DNA of 64,000 bases, taken from contig NZ_WTYC01000001.1 in assembly GCF_009827325.1 (NCBI RefSeq), positions 1 through 64,000 on the forward strand, in the 5' to 3' direction. A model generated the notes under the pieces. That model searched no databases. It was not told the origin of the DNA and worked only from the letters and a program-made list of their open reading frames with translations. The stretch comes from Qipengyuania vulgaris. Its GTDB lineage: Bacteria > Pseudomonadota > Alphaproteobacteria > Sphingomonadales > Sphingomonadaceae. Position 1 is the stretch's first letter. The number at the start of each line of letters is the position of its first letter. The position numbers were made by a program, and so were the translations under genes. Of this stretch, positions 37,381 to 49,027 are shown one piece after another.

Positions 37381-39222
37381 TCAATACACCCGCTTCTTCG
37401 GTTCGATGTACTTCACATCGTCGGTCAGAGTGTATTCGTGGACCGGGCGATAGTCGATCTTCACGCCGCCGCCCTTGCCGCCCCAACCATCGAACCAGGC
37501 GATGGTGTGCTTCATCCATTCCGCGTCGTTGCGATCGGGGAAATCCTCATGCGCGTGGGCGCCGCGGCTTTCCTTGCGGTTCTCGGCCGATGCCATGGTG
37601 ACATTCGCCTGCGCCATCAAGTTGTCGAGTTCGAGCGTTTCGATGAGGTCGCTGTTCCAGATCAGCGAGCGATCGAAGACCTTGATGTCCTCCATCCGCT
37701 TGTTGACGTTCTTCAGCGCGTCGACACCTTCGGAAAGCAGCTTGCTGTCGCGGAACACGGCGGCGTGGCGTTGCATGCCCTTCTGCATTTCCGCGCGCAC
37801 TTCGGCCGTAGGCGAACCGCCGTCGGCGTGGCGGAAATGGTCGAGGCGGCCCAGCGCCATGTCCGCGCTACTCTTGGGCAGTTCGGCATGGCTTGCGCCG
37901 GGCTTGACGATCTCCTTCAGGCGATGGCCGGTAGCGCGGCCGAAGACCACGAGATCGATCAGCGAGTTCGAGCCGAGGCGGTTCGCGCCGTGGACCGAGA
38001 CGCAGGCTGCCTCGCCAACTGCGAACAGGCCGGGGACGATCTTTTCCGGATCGGCCGGGTCGCCCGCCATGACTTCGCCGTGGAAGTTACAAGGGATGCC
38101 GCCCATGTTGTAATGCACCGTCGGGGTGACGGGCAGCGGCTGTTTCGTCAGGTCGACACCGGCGAAAATCTTGCCGCTCTCGGTGATGCCCGGAAGGCGC
38201 TCGCCGAGCACCTTGGGATCGATGTGATCGAGGTGCAGGAAGATGTGGTCTCCATCCGGACCGACACCGCGGCCCTCGCGCATTTCCAGCGCCATCGACC
38301 GGCTCACCACGTCGCGGCTGGCAAGGTCCTTCGCGGAAGGCGCATAGCGTTCCATGAACCGCTCGCCTTCGGAGTTGGTCAGATAGCCGCCCTCGCCGCG
38401 CGCGCCCTCGGTGATAAGTACGCCCGCGCCATAGATGCCGGTCGGGTGGAACTGGACGAATTCCATGTCCTGCAGCGGGAGTCCTGCGCGCAGCACCATG
38501 CCGCCGCCGTCGCCGGTGCAGGTATGCGCACTGGTCGCGGTGAAATAGCAGCGGCCATAGCCGCCGGTCGCGAGCACGACTGCCTGGCTGCGAAAACGGT
38601 GGATCGTCCCGTCGTCGAGGCACATGGCGATAACGCCGCGGCAGACCTTGCCGCCGGGCCCGTCTTCCATGATCAGGTCGAGTGCGAAATACTCGATGAA
38701 GAAGTCCGCAGCATATTTCAGGCTCTGCTGGTAGAGCGCGTGGAGCATGGCGTGCCCGGTACGGTCGGCAGCGGCGCAAGTGCGCTGCACCGGCGGGCCT
38801 TCGCCCATGTTCTGCATGTGACCGCCGAAGGGACGCTGGTAGATCGTCCCGTCGTCGTTGCGGCTGAAGGGCACGCCTGCATGCTCGAGTTCGTAGACTG
38901 CCTGAGGTGCTTCGCGGACCATGTATTCGATAGCGTCCTGGTCGCCGAGCCAGTCGGAACCCTTGACGGTATCGTACATGTGCCACGACCAATGGTCTGG
39001 CGTATTGTTGCCCAGGCTGGCCGCGATGCCGCCCTGAGCCGCAACGGTGTGCGACCGGGTCGGGAAGACCTTGGTGATGCAGGCCGTCTTGAGGCCCGCT
39101 TCCGCGCTGCCCATGGTCGCGCGAAGGCCGGAACCGCCCGCGCCCACCACGACGGTGTCATAGGTGTGGTCGACGATGGGGTAGCTGCGACCGCCAATTT
39201 CGAAAGTGTCGGTACGGGCCAT
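37381..39222 (-). CDS. sdhA: Succinate dehydrogenase flavoprotein subunit
   Basis: 613 residues, full length. FAD-binding motif [14 protein letters not shown], covalent-FAD His in [17 protein letters not shown], and the [21 protein letters not shown] and [19 protein letters not shown] motifs are present. It oxidises succinate to fumarate in complex II of the TCA cycle. It overlaps sdhD by one base (TGATG). The iron-sulfur subunit gene sdhB does not follow; a membrane protein gene does. Confidence 0.97.
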   Translation of the reverse strand: MARTDTFEIGGRSYPIVDHTYDTVVVGAGGSGLRATMGSAEAGLKTACITKVFPTRSHTVAAQGGIAASLGNNTPDHWSWHMYDTVKGSDWLGDQDAIEYMVREAPQAVYELEHAGVPFSRNDDGTIYQRPFGGHMQNMGEGPPVQRTCAAADRTGHAMLHALYQQSLKYAADFFIEYFALDLIMEDGPGGKVCRGVIAMCLDDGTIHRFRSQAVVLATGGYGRCYFTATSAHTCTGDGGGMVLRAGLPLQDMEFVQFHPTGIYGAGVLITEGARGEGGYLTNSEGERFMERYAPSAKDLASRDVVSRSMALEMREGRGVGPDGDHIFLHLDHIDPKVLGERLPGITESGKIFAGVDLTKQPLPVTPTVHYNMGGIPCNFHGEVMAGDPADPEKIVPGLFAVGEAACVSVHGANRLGSNSLIDLVVFGRATGHRLKEIVKPGASHAELPKSSADMALGRLDHFRHADGGSPTAEVRAEMQKGMQRHAAVFRDSKLLSEGVDALKNVNKRMEDIKVFDRSLIWNSDLIETLELDNLMAQANVTMASAENRKESRGAHAHEDFPDRNDAEWMKHTIAWFDGWGGKGGGVKIDYRPVHEYTLTDDVKYIEPKKRVY

Positions 39223-39608
39223 CAGGCGGCTCCTCCGAGGGCGATGCGGGCGATGGAAACGAGTCCGAAAGCGCCGCCGCCGATTGTTGCAAGATTGAGA
39301 AGGGCGAGCGTGCCGAACCTCGTGCCGGAATCGTGGACATAATCCTCGATCAGCACCTGCAGGCCAAGGCGCGCGTGCCAGAACACGCTTACGATCAACA
39401 GCGCCAGCGCGGTCGCCGGGAGCGTCTGCGCAGCCCAGCCGCTGACCGTTCCGTAATCGTACGAAGGCAGCAGCGCGAGGCTGACCGCAAGAAACAGCAT
39501 CAGCACGAGATTGCCGACGGCAGTGAAACGCTGCACCAGCCAGTGGTGCGCGCCGTGGTGTGCCGAGCCAAGCCCGCGCACGCGTCCGATGGGGGTTCCG
39601 TCACTCAT
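39222..39608 (-). CDS. sdhD: Succinate dehydrogenase membrane anchor subunit
   Basis: 128 residues from ATG 39608 ([19 protein letters not shown]); a GTG at 39620 overlapping the sdhC stop (GTGA) is an alternative. Three membrane helices; [19 protein letters not shown] carries the haem/quinone region. Together with SdhC it anchors SdhA and SdhB and binds ubiquinone. Confidence 0.93.
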   Translation of the reverse strand: MSDGTPIGRVRGLGSAHHGAHHWLVQRFTAVGNLVLMLFLAVSLALLPSYDYGTVSGWAAQTLPATALALLIVSVFWHARLGLQVLIEDYVHDSGTRFGTLALLNLATIGGGAFGLVSIARIALGGAA

Positions 39609-39616
39609 GGATGAAC

Positions 39617-39997
39617 TCACTTGAGAAGGATTACCGCCCAGAAGGCGGCGGTTAGAAGAATGCCGAGGACCGGCGCAACGACCGAAAAGGTCTTGTTGGT
39701 GGTCAGTTCGTAACCGGCGCCAATGTCCATCACGAAGTGGCGCAGCCCGGTCATCATGTGGCTGAAGAACGCCCAGCTAAGCCCGACCAGCACGATCATT
39801 CCGATGGGAGAGCCCATTATCTCGACGAAGGTGGCGTAGCTTTCCGCCCCGCCTGCCATCGCGCCAAGCCACCAGAGAAGTACGGCGAGGCCGACCAATG
39901 CCAGCCCGTCTCCGGTTACACGGTGGAGAATGGATGCGGCCATGTGCGGGCCCCATTTCCAGATTTGCAGGTGCGGTGAGAGCGGGCGGTTTGCCAT
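39617..39997 (-). CDS. sdhC: Succinate dehydrogenase cytochrome b556 subunit
   Basis: 126 residues from ATG 39997 (MANRPLSPHLQIWKWGPHMA). SPHL near the start and HRVTG are family signatures, and SHMMTGLRHFVMDIG holds the haem-ligand His. Three membrane helices. The frame extends to 40114, but that part overlaps the divergent SDR start. It heads the sdhCDA operon. Confidence 0.94.
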   Translation of the reverse strand: MANRPLSPHLQIWKWGPHMAASILHRVTGDGLALVGLAVLLWWLGAMAGGAESYATFVEIMGSPIGMIVLVGLSWAFFSHMMTGLRHFVMDIGAGYELTTNKTFSVVAPVLGILLTAAFWAVILLK

Positions 39998-40107
39998 GAA
40001 TGCATTGTCCGTTACGAGAATTTTGTTGCGCCTCCTTAGCGAAGCTGTCGCCACAGGCAAGGCGCGCGGCCTCGACATTTGCCGCAAAGTTTCGAATAGC
40101 GTGATGC

Positions 40108-40818
40108 ATGACATGCATTCTACTTACAGGTTCATCGCGCGGAATTGGCGCAGCGGCACGCACAGCACTGGAAGCGCGCGGCGCCAAGGTCATCGGACAA
40201 TCCACCTCCGGCGAAGGCTTCGGCACCCTTGCGGCCGATTTTCGCGATCCCCAGGCCCCGCGCGCCTTGTGGGATGCTGCGCTGGAGCAGGCCGGGGGCG
40301 AGATCGACGTGGTGGTCAACAATGCCGGCCTGTTCGATCCTAACCCCATAGAGCGCTCGGACATCGAATGGCTCGATGCCTGGGAGGATACGATGCGCAT
40401 CAACCTGACAGCGTCGGCACAGCTCAGCCGCTATGCCGTCAAGCACTGGCGCGAGACCGGGCGTTCCGGACGCATCGTCCACGTGGCGAGCCGCGCGGGC
40501 CATCGCGGCGATTCTCCGGCGCATTGGCACTACGCGGCGAGCAAGGGCGGGATGCTGGCCATGCACAAGAGCATTGCGCGCGCCTATGCAGGCGAGAATA
40601 TCTACAGCTTCGCGATCACGCCCGGCTTCACCGACACGGCAATGGCGGGCGATTACCTAGACAGCCGCGGCGGCCCCGGATTGCTCGCCGACATTCCGCT
40701 TGGCCGGGTTGCCGAGCCCGAAGAGATCGCCCGCATCGTCGAATTCTGCGCGTTCGATGCACCGCCAAGCATGACCGGGACCACCATTGATGCCAATGGA
40801 GCCAGCTATGTCCGTTAA
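40108..40818 (+). CDS. SDR-family oxidoreductase
   Basis: 236 residues. TGSSRGIGAAARTALE, NNAGLFDPNP, HVASRAGHRGDSP (Ser) and YAASKGGMLAMHK (Tyr-Lys) are canonical SDR motifs, and a long C-terminal part with GFTDTAM is typical of FabG-like enzymes. Substrate unknown. Its 3' end overlaps the B3 beta-lactamase gene by 11 bases, so it heads a four-gene overlapping operon. It is divergent from sdhC. Confidence 0.87.
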   Translation: MTCILLTGSSRGIGAAARTALEARGAKVIGQSTSGEGFGTLAADFRDPQAPRALWDAALEQAGGEIDVVVNNAGLFDPNPIERSDIEWLDAWEDTMRINLTASAQLSRYAVKHWRETGRSGRIVHVASRAGHRGDSPAHWHYAASKGGMLAMHKSIARAYAGENIYSFAITPGFTDTAMAGDYLDSRGGPGLLADIPLGRVAEPEEIARIVEFCAFDAPPSMTGTTIDANGASYVR

Positions 40819-41725
40819 GTTCCTCGTCCCCATCGCTTTCGCTTTGTCGGGCTGCGCAGTCCTGCCTCCACCGATCCAGACGCCGGAGCCTCTGCCTCCG
40901 GCCGAAGAGGTCCAGCCTGAACAATGGGCGGCTACCTGCGAGCCTTGGGATGATTGGGACAAACCCGCCCCGCCCTATCGTATCTTCGGTTCGACCTATT
41001 ATGTCGGCACCTGCGGCATTTCCGCGATCCTCATAGCAGGCGACGATGGACACATCCTGATCGACAGCGGGACCGAGGAAGGCGCCGAGGTCGTCATGGA
41101 CAACATCCAGAAGCTGGGCTTCCGGCTCAACGAGATCGCGAGCATCCTCCACAGCCACGAACATTTCGACCATGTCGGCGGTCTGGCCAAACTTCGCGCC
41201 GCGACCGGGGCGCATATCGTTTCATCGGCGGAAGCAGCGAAGGTGCTCTCGACGGGAGAGGACCATCCGGAGGACCCGCAGTTCGGGGTCCATGAGCCGA
41301 TGGAGCCGGTGCAGGTCGATGTCATCGTCGAAGACGGAGACACGGTACGCACAGAGACCGCTACGGTCACGGCACATGCGACGCCCGGCCACAGTCCGGG
41401 CGCACTCAGTTGGACCTGGGTGAGTTGCAGCCTGCCGGGCGAACCGCCAGCCTGCAGCAGGATCGCCTATGTCGACAGTCTGTCGGCCGTTTCTTCCGAT
41501 GACTATCGCTTTACCGACCACCCCGAGGTCGTGGCCGCATTCCGCACCAGCATAGACAAGGTACGGTCCCTGCCCTGCGATATCCTCCTCACTCCGCATC
41601 CCTCTTCCAGCCAATTGATCGAGCGGTTGCGCACCGGGACGCTTGGCGCACCGGGCAAATGTGCCACCTATGCGGCGCAACTCGGCGATAAGCTCGACGA
41701 ACGGCTTGCGAAAGAAAACCCGTAA
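40808..41725 (+). CDS. bla: Subclass B3 metallo-beta-lactamase, predicted lipoprotein
   Basis: 305 residues from ATG 40808. The zinc ligands of subclass B3 are all present: His117, His119, Asp121 and His122 in LHSHEHFDHVGG, His195 in TPGHSPGALSW, and His264 in LTPHP. The signal peptide ends in FALSGC with Cys16 in a lipobox, so the enzyme is probably lipid-anchored rather than freely periplasmic. B3 enzymes are known from several Erythrobacter species. It hydrolyses beta-lactams, often including carbapenems, though spectrum cannot be read from sequence. Confidence 0.9.
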   Translation: MSVKFLVPIAFALSGCAVLPPPIQTPEPLPPAEEVQPEQWAATCEPWDDWDKPAPPYRIFGSTYYVGTCGISAILIAGDDGHILIDSGTEEGAEVVMDNIQKLGFRLNEIASILHSHEHFDHVGGLAKLRAATGAHIVSSAEAAKVLSTGEDHPEDPQFGVHEPMEPVQVDVIVEDGDTVRTETATVTAHATPGHSPGALSWTWVSCSLPGEPPACSRIAYVDSLSAVSSDDYRFTDHPEVVAAFRTSIDKVRSLPCDILLTPHPSSSQLIERLRTGTLGAPGKCATYAAQLGDKLDERLAKENP

Positions 41726-42627
41726 TGAGTGCATGGAAGCTGTCGGCGCAAGGCGCGAAGCAGGTTATTCACGCCGCCTTGCTTGCGCATGACGAGGCAT
41801 GGGACTTCCCGGAAGAACTGGTCGTATCGGGACGAGAAATTGCCGAGGACAAGCCCGAGGACTGGATTCTCGAAGTGTGGCTGGACCACAAACCCACAGC
41901 AGTGGATCGCAAGGCGGTGGCATCGCTTTTTACGGATGGGGCACCCGAATTCAGCGCAGAAAAATTACCGGACGAGGACTGGGTAACGCTGAGCCAGCAC
42001 AGCGCCGAGCCGATCCGCGCGGGGCGCTTCCACGTCCATACGCCAGACTATGCGGCAGATGACAGCCTCGTCGATTTCGTGATTCCGGCAAGCCAGGCAT
42101 TCGGGACCGGCCAGCACAATACGACCGCCGCCTGCCTCGCCATGCTCGACCGAATGAAGCGTGAAGGACTGGTCGTTCGCAATCATGCCGACATCGGCAC
42201 CGGCACCGGCCTGCTCTCCTTTGCCGCCATGCATCTCTGGCCGCACGCGAAGGCTACGGCCACCGACATCGACGCCGTCTGCGCCGGGGTTGTTGAAGGC
42301 AACTGCGCCCTGAATGCGATCCCCGTGGGTGCTGGTCCAGGCCAGCTGACGATGGTCATTGCTCCCGGAACCGACCATCCCCTTATTGAAGCGCGCAGCC
42401 CGTACGATCTGCTCATCGCCAATATCCTCGCCGGGCCGCTTGTGGAGCTGGCACCAGATTTTGCCGCGGTTGTAACGCCGGGCGGCAGCCTGCTGCTGGC
42501 AGGACTGCTCGAAAAGCAGGAGGCAGAAGTTCGCGCTGCCTATCGGAAACAGGGTTTCCGTCTCGCACGGCGGATCATAAATGGCGACTGGTCGATCCTG
42601 TGGCTGCGCAAGAGCCGCATCCGTTGA
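41725..42627 (+). CDS. prmA: Ribosomal protein L11 methyltransferase
   Basis: 300 residues. The start overlaps the bla stop by one base (TAATG). The motif IPASQAFGTGQHNTTAACL, the SAM site DIGTGTGLLSFAA and the NILAGPL motif define PrmA, which trimethylates L11. The N-terminal substrate-recognition domain (SAWKLSAQGAKQVIHAALLAHDE) is present. A housekeeping gene placed inside a beta-lactamase operon. Confidence 0.93.
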   Translation: MSAWKLSAQGAKQVIHAALLAHDEAWDFPEELVVSGREIAEDKPEDWILEVWLDHKPTAVDRKAVASLFTDGAPEFSAEKLPDEDWVTLSQHSAEPIRAGRFHVHTPDYAADDSLVDFVIPASQAFGTGQHNTTAACLAMLDRMKREGLVVRNHADIGTGTGLLSFAAMHLWPHAKATATDIDAVCAGVVEGNCALNAIPVGAGPGQLTMVIAPGTDHPLIEARSPYDLLIANILAGPLVELAPDFAAVVTPGGSLLLAGLLEKQEAEVRAAYRKQGFRLARRIINGDWSILWLRKSRIR

Positions 42628-43304
42628 AGCACCGGCGCGCATTCCGGTGGATCGGAGGGATATTCGCCAGCCTGCTTGCCGTCACCGCGCTGTTCTTCCT
42701 GTCCGCCTGGATCGGCAGCTCCATCCCGCGCAATGCCGATTGGACCGAACCCGAGCAGGGCATCGAAATCATGGTGGGCGATAACGGCATCCATACCGAG
42801 ATCGTCATGCCCCTGGTCTCGGGCGTGAAAGACTGGCGCACGGCCTTCCCGGCCAGCGACCTGCCCGATCCCTCACGGCCCTACACCCATGTCGCGGTGA
42901 GCTGGGGCGAACGCGACGTCTTTCTGAATACCCCCACCTGGGGCGATCTCAGCCTGCCGACCGCGCTCAATGCGGCGACCGGCGGTGACGGGCTGCTTCA
43001 TGCCGCCCATTATGTGCGCCCCGGCCCCGGCCCATCGAACCGCCCCTTGCGGATTACCGAGGCGGAGTATGCGCGTCTGGTCGCGGCAATCGAATGGCAA
43101 ATTCCGGTGTCGCCTACTCGAGAAGTCTATCGCGGCTATGCCAGCTACGATGTGTTCTACGATGCGCCCGGCACCTATCATCTGGGGAACACCTGCAACC
43201 AGTGGGTGAGCGATGTCCTTGCCGAGGCGGGAGTGAAAACCGGCTGGTGGACGCCGCTGCCCGGCGGCGTGATGAAGTGGATCGAAAAGCCGGCCGCGGA
43301 TTAG
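42624..43304 (+). CDS. TIGR02117 / DUF2459 membrane-anchored protein
   Basis: 226 residues with a TTG start at 42624 overlapping the prmA stop (TTGA); a GTG at 42600 would overlap by 28 bases. One N-terminal membrane helix (GIFASLLAVTALFFLSAWIG) precedes a domain with DNGIHTEIVMP, SWGERDVFLNTPTWGDL and GNTCNQWVSDVL, hallmarks of the family. Cys and His in this fold resemble NlpC-like cysteine hydrolases, but activity is unknown. Confidence 0.86.
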   Translation: MKHRRAFRWIGGIFASLLAVTALFFLSAWIGSSIPRNADWTEPEQGIEIMVGDNGIHTEIVMPLVSGVKDWRTAFPASDLPDPSRPYTHVAVSWGERDVFLNTPTWGDLSLPTALNAATGGDGLLHAAHYVRPGPGPSNRPLRITEAEYARLVAAIEWQIPVSPTREVYRGYASYDVFYDAPGTYHLGNTCNQWVSDVLAEAGVKTGWWTPLPGGVMKWIEKPAAD

Positions 43305-44413
43305 GCTTCGGTTAGCGAGCGCGCTTCATGATGGCGCACGACCGCGCGGGTGACTTCCTGCATCATTGCCATCCGCTCCGCATAGGACACGCGCGTCTGA
43401 CCGATCAGGACAACCAGCGAATAATGCGTTCCGTCAGGGGCAGTCAGTATGCCGACATCGTTGTAACCCGATTGCACGCCATCGAAAAACTGGCCGGTGC
43501 CGGTCTTGTGGCCGAAAGTCCAACCGCCCGGCACGCCGCCCTTCAGACGGCGGGGGCCGCTACGGGTTTCTTCCATCGTCGAGAGGATCAGCTCGGTCGA
43601 GCTTTCAGAAAGCAGGTCTCCGCGGGCAAGGCGGGCCAGCGCCTTTGACATGCCTCGCGCGCTCGCCCCGTCCATGGGGTCTGCCAGATAGGTTTCGAAC
43701 GCGCGCCTGCGATCCTGTTCCGGAACCCGGTCGCGCGCCTCGTAAAAGGCATTTTCGAAGGAATAGGCTTGGTTCCATTCGAGACCCGCGATCTTGCTCT
43801 GCTTCGTTCGTTCGTCGGTTCCGAACTGCACGCCGGTGATCTGGTTGCGGCGCATGAAGGCTTCGACCGCTTGCGGTCCGCCAACGCGGCGCAACAGCCG
43901 GTCATTTGCGGTATTGTCGCTCTGCGTGATGGCCCGCTGGATCAGTTCGCCATAGTCCGTGCTGAACTCCCCCCGCGCCTTCACGATTTCCCTGATCGGC
44001 TGGTAGAATACCGTCAGATCCTCGCGCCGGATGGTGACGGGCTCCGCCAGTTCGAGCGCGCCTTCGTCCACCAGGTCGAGCGCGGTGAGCGTCACCCAGA
44101 GCTTGCTGACGCTCTGCTGCGGAAACGGCTTCTTGCCTGCGTAGGACATGGTCGCCAGGCTTTCCGCCTCACTCACCGCGATGCCCACTTCTCCGGCGAA
44201 GCTTTCCCCGATGGTGCGGAGTTCGGCTTCAAGTTGTTCCTGCGCGGCGGTCAGTTCGGGCTCGGGTGGCGGCGCCTCCTCCTTCTGCTCCGCGAGCAAC
44301 ACGCGCTTCTGATAGTCCTGCGGCGACTCACCCGGCGTGCTGACGGCGGTCGCCAGCACGAGGAATGCGCCGACGATGAGGACGGTGAAGATCAGGACGG
44401 GAGAACGGCTCAC
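43301..44413 (-). CDS. Class A beta-lactamase-like serine hydrolase with atypical omega loop
   Basis: 370 residues. An N-terminal membrane anchor or uncleaved signal (PVLIFTVLIVGAFLVLATAV) is followed by an acidic linker. The active-site motifs are Ser101-x-x-Lys104 (SVSK), SDN at 165-167 and KTG at 303-305. Between SDN and KTG lie 138 residues against about 104 in TEM-type enzymes, and no ExxLN motif for the deacylating Glu166 is visible. It may be a slow beta-lactamase, a penicillin-binding protein or a peptidase. The gene lies 44 bases after the 58-residue microprotein in the ligA operon. Confidence 0.85.
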   Translation of the reverse strand: MSRSPVLIFTVLIVGAFLVLATAVSTPGESPQDYQKRVLLAEQKEEAPPPEPELTAAQEQLEAELRTIGESFAGEVGIAVSEAESLATMSYAGKKPFPQQSVSKLWVTLTALDLVDEGALELAEPVTIRREDLTVFYQPIREIVKARGEFSTDYGELIQRAITQSDNTANDRLLRRVGGPQAVEAFMRRNQITGVQFGTDERTKQSKIAGLEWNQAYSFENAFYEARDRVPEQDRRRAFETYLADPMDGASARGMSKALARLARGDLLSESSTELILSTMEETRSGPRRLKGGVPGGWTFGHKTGTGQFFDGVQSGYNDVGILTAPDGTHYSLVVLIGQTRVSYAERMAMMQEVTRAVVRHHEARSLTEA

Positions 44414-44457
44414 AAGGCCCCAACGACCGGTAAAACAATGGTTTCCGACAAAATATT

Positions 44458-44634
44458 CTAATCCTTGATGGTGGGGCCGGAGCCCTCGTCGTCGTCATCG
44501 TCGCTCTTGGAACCTGCAGCGCTGAAGGCCGCGCCAAAAGCGACACCCAGCGCCAGGCCAATGGCAATCGAATCGAAAACCACTCCGAACATCACACCGA
44601 ACACAAGCCCGAGCGAGATACCTTGCGCGTTCAT
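44458..44634 (-). CDS. 58-residue membrane microprotein with glycine-zipper helix and acidic tail
   Basis: The frame reads MNAQGISLGLVFGVMFGVVF and continues with IAIGLALGVAFGAAFSAAG: a helix of about 36 residues with Gly at 3-4 residue spacing, as in glycine-zipper membrane proteins. Then comes SKSDDDDDEGSG and a TAG stop. The ATG lies four bases after the ligA stop, and GGGG and AGG upstream could act as its ribosome binding site. It is too short for common gene finders. Position and composition support a real gene; function unknown. Confidence 0.7.
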   Translation of the reverse strand: MNAQGISLGLVFGVMFGVVFDSIAIGLALGVAFGAAFSAAGSKSDDDDDEGSGPTIKD

Positions 44635-44638
44635 CCTG

Positions 44639-47279
<2,641 letters not shown>

Positions 47280-47283
<4 letters not shown>

Positions 47284-48944
47284 ACCCCCTCCAGCAACCT
47301 GTCCGCTTGCGCCCTCGCTTCGGGCGTAACTTCCGCACCCGACAGCATCCGTGCGATCTCTTCCTGCCGCCCGGCATCATCCAGCAACGCAACGCTTGTG
47401 CGCGTGACGGTCCCGTCGCTGCTCTTGGCGATCATGTAATGCGTACGACCGCGTGCGGCGACCTGCGGGCTGTGCGTCACGGCGAGCAGCTGACCGCCCG
47501 AAGCCAGCCTTGCGAGCCGCTCGCCGATCGCGCTGGCGACCGCGCCGCCCACACCGCGGTCGATCTCGTCGAAAATCACCGTCGCCGCCCCGCCCTGCTC
47601 GGCCAGTGCGACCTTGAGCGCGAGGATGAAGCGCGACAGCTCGCCGCCGCTGGCGATCTTGTTGAGCGGCGCAAAATCCGCCCCGGGGTTGGTGGCGATG
47701 AGGAATTCCACACTGTCCATGCCGTGCGGCCCCCAGCGTTCTTCGGGCAGCTCGGTCACCGCCGTCCTGAAGCGTGCCGCATCGAGCTTGAGCGGCGCGA
47801 GTTCGCGCGCCACCGCCTCGTCGAGCCGCAGGGCCGCCGCAGTGCGGTTCGCATGGAGGGACTGGGCCTCGGAACGATAGCGCTTGCCCGCCTCCGCTGC
47901 CGCTGCTTCCAGCGCGTCCAGCTCGGCTTCCCCGCCTTCGATGGAATCGAGCTGGCTTCGCATCCTGCGCATGACTTCGGGGAGTTCGTCCACTTCGCAG
48001 CGGTGCTTGCGGGCCAGGGCGCGCAATTCGAACAGGCGTGTCTCGGCCTCCTCCAGCGCCGCTGGATCATGCACGAGTGCCTCGGCCGCAGCTTGCAGCT
48101 TTTCTTCCGCCTCGCCCGCCTCGATCACGGCACGGTCGAGCGCGCCAAGCGCCTCGGCAAGCAGGGCGTGCTCGGGTGCGATCCGGTCGAGCTTGCGCGC
48201 CGCCACCCGTAGCGAGGCGAGCGGGGATTCAGAACCTTCCCAAAGATGCCGCAATTCCTCGAGATCGCCGGCCAAGCGCTCGCCCTTCTGCATGTCGGCA
48301 CGCGTTTCGGCGAGGCGCGCCTCCTCGCCAGCCTGAGGTTCGAGCGTGGTCAGTTCAGCCAGATGCGCCAGCAGCAAATCCTGGTCGAGCTTGGCCTGCT
48401 CCAGCGCCCCGCGCGCTTCGGCAAGCTGGCTCTCGGTCGCGCGCCATTTCGACCACGCTTGCTCCACACGCGCCGTTTCCGCCCCGGCGAACCGGTCGAG
48501 CAAGGCACGGTGGCCGCGCGGATTGACCAACCCGCGATCGTCATGCTGCCCGTGGAGTTCCACCAAAACGCCGGCGATTTCGCGCAGCAGCGCCACGGCC
48601 ACGCTCTGGTCGTTGATGAAAGCCTTGCTGCCGCCGTCCGCCTTCAGCTGGCGCCGAATGATCAGCGGTTCGCCCTTCTCGATCTCGATATCCGCATCGT
48701 CGAGCGTCTCCGCGATAGCATCAGGCAAGGAAGCGAATTCGAAACTGGCCGAAACGCTCGCCTTGTCCACGCCCGCGCGGACCAGCCCGCTATCGGCACG
48801 GTTGCCGAGCACCAGTCCCAGCGAATCGAGCAGGATCGACTTGCCCGCCCCGGTTTCGCCCGTCAGCACGCCCAGCCCGCGCCCGAAATCGAGATCGAGC
48901 GCCTCGATCAACACGATGTTGCGGATGGAGAGGCGGGTCAGCAT
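47280..48944 (-). CDS. recN: DNA repair protein RecN
   Basis: 554 residues. N-terminal Walker A GETGAGKSILLDSLGLVLGN, long central coiled coils, and C-terminal ABC signature (SGGELSRFILALKVAL) and Walker B (TVIFDEIDRGVGG) define this SMC-like protein of double-strand-break repair. The sequence LVELHGQHDDRGLVNP is characteristic. In related genomes recN often stands between bamD and ligA. Here a carbonic anhydrase operon separates it from bamD and DUF2165 lies between it and ligA. Confidence 0.95.
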
Positions 48945-48962
48945 GTCTGACCGGTGGATTAG

Positions 48963-48993
48963 CGTGCCCCCGCGTCTGCGTCACGGGGGCACG
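48963..48993. terminator. 10-bp GC-rich hairpin after carbonic anhydrase gene
   Basis: cgtgcccccg (48963-48972) and cgggggcacg (48984-48993) form a perfect stem with an 11-base loop, between the carbonic anhydrase stop and the recN start on the minus strand. No T-run follows, but stem strength and position suggest termination or an mRNA end. Confidence 0.5.
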
Positions 48994-49027
48994 CCGATTT
49001 GCGAACAATAATCGGGCGCTGCCCCGG

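Noticed and set aside
37438-39342. 634-codon open frame opposite sdhA
   Set aside because: Antisense shadow of sdhA; composition follows the sdhA codon pattern.
48945-49027. LexA (SOS) box before recN
   Set aside because: GTTC occurs once (within ttgttcgc), but no second half-site at N7 spacing is found.
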